From Sphaerosporella brunnea (Eukaryota; Ascomycota; Pezizomycetes; Pezizales; Pyronemataceae): 64,000 nucleotides of DNA. A program made the translations under genes and the position numbers. The DNA lies in assembly GCA_008704415.1 (NCBI GenBank), contig VXIS01000012.1, positions 248,001 to 312,000 on the forward strand, given 5' to 3'. Under the pieces are notes generated by a model, which was not told where the DNA came from, searched no databases, and worked only from the letters and a program-made list of their open reading frames with translations. Below, one piece after another: positions 60,890 through 64,000 of the stretch. Every line of letters begins with the position of its first letter. Position 1 is the first letter of the stretch.

Positions 60890-62558
60890 TCACCTCGAGG
60901 CGGTGTGATAGCCGAGAGCGGCCACACTTCCGATGCCCGGAATCCTGTCCTCATAGGCCTCCCGTCTAGCCTCAGCCATGCAGTGCATAGGCATGGGCAT
61001 GGAAAGTGAGGGCCTATGCATCTCGTTCTGCCTGAGCTTCACCATCCTGTTCCAGATCTCGATCTCACTCCTTCCGGGAAGCAGAACATTCACCTCATCG
61101 AAGCTGAGCTTTCGGTTGAGAAGAAGGCCGTCCTCTTGTTCCGACCAGGGGTGGTAGTCTTCGACCATAAAGCGAGGAGAATAGGCAGTGGGAGAAGGAA
61201 GTGGGGTTGGCTGATAAAGACTGGCCGACTGTCCCCAGTTCGGCTGAACAACCTGCGGATAGAGCGAGGGGTGGTGCAAAGGTGGAAGGGAGGATTCTGA
61301 CGTGGGCGACATGTGCGGAATGGCATGGAGCGCACGGGGGGTACTTGCGGAAGGCGAGACGCTGTGCATTCCATTCATCAGAATCTTCGGGCTGGAGGAC
61401 ATAGTGCCTGTCGTGGCGGTCGACGCCATCTCGTTGGCAAAGGAAGCTGAGGTGGTTGTGACTGGGGGAGGGCGGCGATGGCCCTGGTAGTACTTGAGCT
61501 GGCCTGATGCCAGCCGGCGCCATCTGAATTGGCACGCATGGGAGGTCCTGCCACGGACTATGTACCACTTGCATTAGCTGGGAAAAAAGAAAAAGGAAAT
61601 AATAAAAAAAAAAAAAAATGGAGGACCCACAATGAGTGGCAATTTCTTTCCAGCCCAATCTCTGTTCCTCCTTGAGTTGCTTCAACAAAGTGTCATCCTT
61701 GGGATCCCACGACATTGGGGTTCGAGGAGTCTTGGGCCTGATATAAAGAATATTAGTCAGTGTCACGTGAGTTGTCAAAACATTGGAGGAAACAAACTCA
61801 CTTCTTGCGGCCAAGCACGTCGTATTCATCGCGGTTGTTGTTGTTGTTGCTGTTGTTGTTGTCAACAGCCCGTGGGGAGCTGTAGATAATTATAAGCATC
61901 CATATGTGCGCATAGTAAAGGTATAGGGTGCAAACTTTCTGCCCTTCTTCGTCCTCACGGCACCGACGGTGTACAGTTTTGTGTCCTCGTCCTGACCGCC
62001 ATAAATGCTGTCTCTCTGGGTCAAATCATAATCAACTGTGCTAAAACATGCGCCAGCCGAATGCGGCATTCCGATGACAGGCGTGTTAACTACGGAATTG
62101 CTCCGGGTGGTACCGGCGGTAGTAGGCGAGCTGCTGCCGGACCAATGATAAGTTGGCGAGGATGGAGATGAGCTGTCATTGCCGGACGAATTGTCAGGCG
62201 CCGATAACAATGACGAGATGGACGTCCGCTTCGTTGCTGCACCTCTAATGCTACGCCGAGGCTGGGGAGAATCGGGGCTTCCGATTGCAGAGGTCGGAGC
62301 CGGGGTTGATGCCGTCGAAGACGGCATGGAGGAAGGGTTGGAGTGAGTGGGCGTGAAGTACGAATTTTCAACTGAGTAGTGCTGGGACTGTCCGAATAGT
62401 GGCTCGTTCGACAACGATGGTTGACGAGTCTGGTGATAGAGACTCGCCGGTGTGAGAGGCGGTAGCTGTGTGCAAAGTGGCTGAGGTGTAGGGAGCTGCC
62501 TTGTGCCGCGGGAAGAGGAGAGGGGGAAAGACGAAAGGTTGGGGGATACTGAGGCCAT
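60890..62558 (-). CDS. Myb/SANT-domain transcription factor
   Basis: Four exons (62558-61936, 61879-61802, 61737-61627, 61547-60890) sum to 1470 bases, 489 aa. The N-terminal 200 residues are Ser/Thr/Pro-rich. Exon 2 encodes a run of Asn from a CAA/GTT microsatellite. One SANT/Myb repeat spans residues about 242-285, split by intron 3: S-W-D-P-K-D-D-T-L-L-K-Q, WKEIATHCG and S-H-A-C-Q-F-R-W-R-R-L. This recognition helix (ACQFRWRRL) is typical of fungal Myb-like regulators. A second, weaker SANT-like segment near residues 412-448 reads YHPWSEQEDGLLLNRKLSFD. Nuclear DNA binding is inferred; targets are unknown. The first ATG of the frame is at 62558. The donor GG/GTCCTC of intron 3 is the only one that keeps the frame. 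Confidence 0.87.
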
Positions 62559-64000
62559 TGTTGTCGTTGTTAAAGATTGTGTCGGAGAGATGGTGTTCTT
62601 TTTGTGGAACAACACGGCGGAAGTTAGTTATTGAAGCTCAGCAGCAGCAGTTGAAGCACATAGCAGGTGTTGGGGGGGTTTTGATGTCGATGGGATGGAT
62701 GGTCGATGGGTGCGAAGAAGGAACGAAGGGAAAAAGCATGCGTTATAATGCAGGGAGGTATTTGCAAGCGGGCTGACGTCTTATATCTGAGGGGTTTCAA
62801 CTCACAAGTATATCAGACGAGGGCCAAAGTTCAGATGAACTGACGATGGGATGGAAGAGCTACCCCGCTATTGCCACGACACAGTAGCTAGCGGATGTTC
62901 GATGTGGCAGGTTGTTTTGGGCGACCGGAAACAACCGAAGTGGTGGGAGCAGAAATTAAGAGATGAAGATATGTCTGCGGCAGAATATTTATTTTGGGGG
63001 GGGGGGGGTGTCAAAAGATGATCGGATCAAACGAAACAAGTTCTCATTTAGCGGCAGCAGCAATCGTGCGTGTAGTGCGGAAAACTTTTGGGTGGGTAGC
63101 TGTGGGTAGCTGCAGGCTTGTCTATGTACGCGACCAGGGTTGCTGCATAGGTACGTCGACCAGTTTGTGTCGTATTTCTGGTGAAGCAGAAAAGAGAGGC
63201 GGAGCAGTGAGAGGAGCAGCAGGCGAGGAGGGAGAGAAGGAGGAGAAGTGCGGGACTGGACGCGGGGCTAGAGAGCTGCTCACTGCTGAAGCTGGAGGAG
63301 AAGTAGCGGAAGCACAGAAGAGCACCGGAGAAAGTACACAGGGAGGCCTGAGGTGGGATAAGGTAGCAGTAATGTACAGGAACGCCGTCAGCGGACAGTT
63401 GTGGTCCGTACCAGAATAGATTCTCGAGGTAGCAAACGCAGAGAGCCCAGGAGGCAGAGGAGACGTCTTGGATGGGTGAAAGAGGGGGGGGGGGGGGGGC
63501 CGAGGGAGAGGCAATTCCAGATGCACTTGGTATTGGATGCTCATTTCTCAACATGCACGATGTGGTGAACAACTGAGGAGGACAGCAGCAGCAGGGAAGA
63601 TGAGAGAGACACATAACGGATGGCGAGAGGCAGCGCCGCCGTACAAAGCGGCAGCCAGGGCTGGCAATCACCCCCAGGCAAGGGCAGTTGTGGCCGAAGA
63701 TCATTGCGGGTAATCCGTGTGTGGAGCGAGCGGACTTTTGGCCCTTGGAGAGACGTCCATGTCGCCAAAAAAGCAAAAACGATGATCAAGCAGTGGCACA
63801 AACACCACCACCACCAGCCAGACATCTCCGCTTGCTGTGTATCGAGACATGATACACTTCTCCACCCCTCCTTAGATGGCCACATGCGGGCATTGAGCGG
63901 CTGGTCTAGAGGCTCCACAAGCGAGACTTGCTGCATTTCCGCTTGGTCTGGGTCAAGACGGATTACCCTTAAGGGCCCCGCAGGGTGCTTTGGATAGACG
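62559..64000. other. Window end: Myb upstream region, no gene
   Basis: G runs at 62996-63008 and 63484-63499 (16 G). CACCACC-like short repeats near 63802. Long frames on both strands here are Ser/Leu/Cys-rich and read through low-complexity sequence; they are rejected as genes. Confidence 0.5.

Noticed and set aside
63048..63776. Minus-strand frame of 242 codons
   Set aside because: Low-complexity Ser/Leu/Cys-rich product with no domain; a similarly long frame reads the opposite strand. It crosses a G16 run.

Overview
The window is nuclear DNA from a filamentous ascomycete (Pezizomycotina). The evidence is short spliceosomal introns of about 50-130 bases with GTAAGT-like donors and CTAAC-like branch sites, a poly(A)-binding protein with the acidic RRM4 insertion typical of fungi, secreted and GPI-anchored proteins, a large MFS sugar transporter, a GMC oxidoreductase, a glycoside hydrolase 6 remnant, and decayed DNA transposons. 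I cannot name the species; a Eurotiomycete-like fungus is a guess from gene content.

Layout. 1-10.2 kb is a carbon-acquisition/secretome stretch: a secreted HNH nuclease, a six-exon sugar transporter, a conserved unknown gene broken by one in-frame TAG, and a secreted FAD-dependent GMC oxidoreductase. 11.9-22.9 kb is a housekeeping block: poly(A)-binding protein (-), a HUL5/UBE3C-type HECT ubiquitin ligase (-), mitochondrial ribosomal protein uS7m (+, divergent from HUL5) and a makorin-like RING/CCCH E3 ligase (+). 23-47 kb is gene-poor and holds mostly remnants: a GH6 cellulase pseudogene, a shredded DDE transposase, hAT-like GC-rich inverted motifs, a 94-bp MITE with 28/30-matching terminal inverted repeats, and three apparently intact genes (a small single-pass membrane protein, a GPI-anchored cupredoxin, and a BED-finger/coiled-coil protein that looks like a domesticated hAT transposase N-terminus). 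47-64 kb is active again: an APH-type kinase-like protein, a single-exon cytochrome P450 divergent from a membrane alpha/beta-hydrolase, a GPI-specific phospholipase D-like protein, a tRNA-Val(AAC) and a Myb/SANT transcription factor.

How the genes work together. The transporter, GMC oxidoreductase and lost GH6 enzyme all fit plant-polymer or sugar use, and the decay of GH6 suggests reduced cellulolysis. Two E3 ligases and PABP are core functions. Intron-exon structures were worked out by hand: in every intact gene the exon lengths sum to a multiple of three and family motifs are rejoined across junctions. No clear multi-gene novel system was found. The best leads are the BED/coiled-coil protein, a dispersed repeat shared by 6.96 and 48.70 kb, the tiny MITE, and the P450/hydrolase divergent pair.
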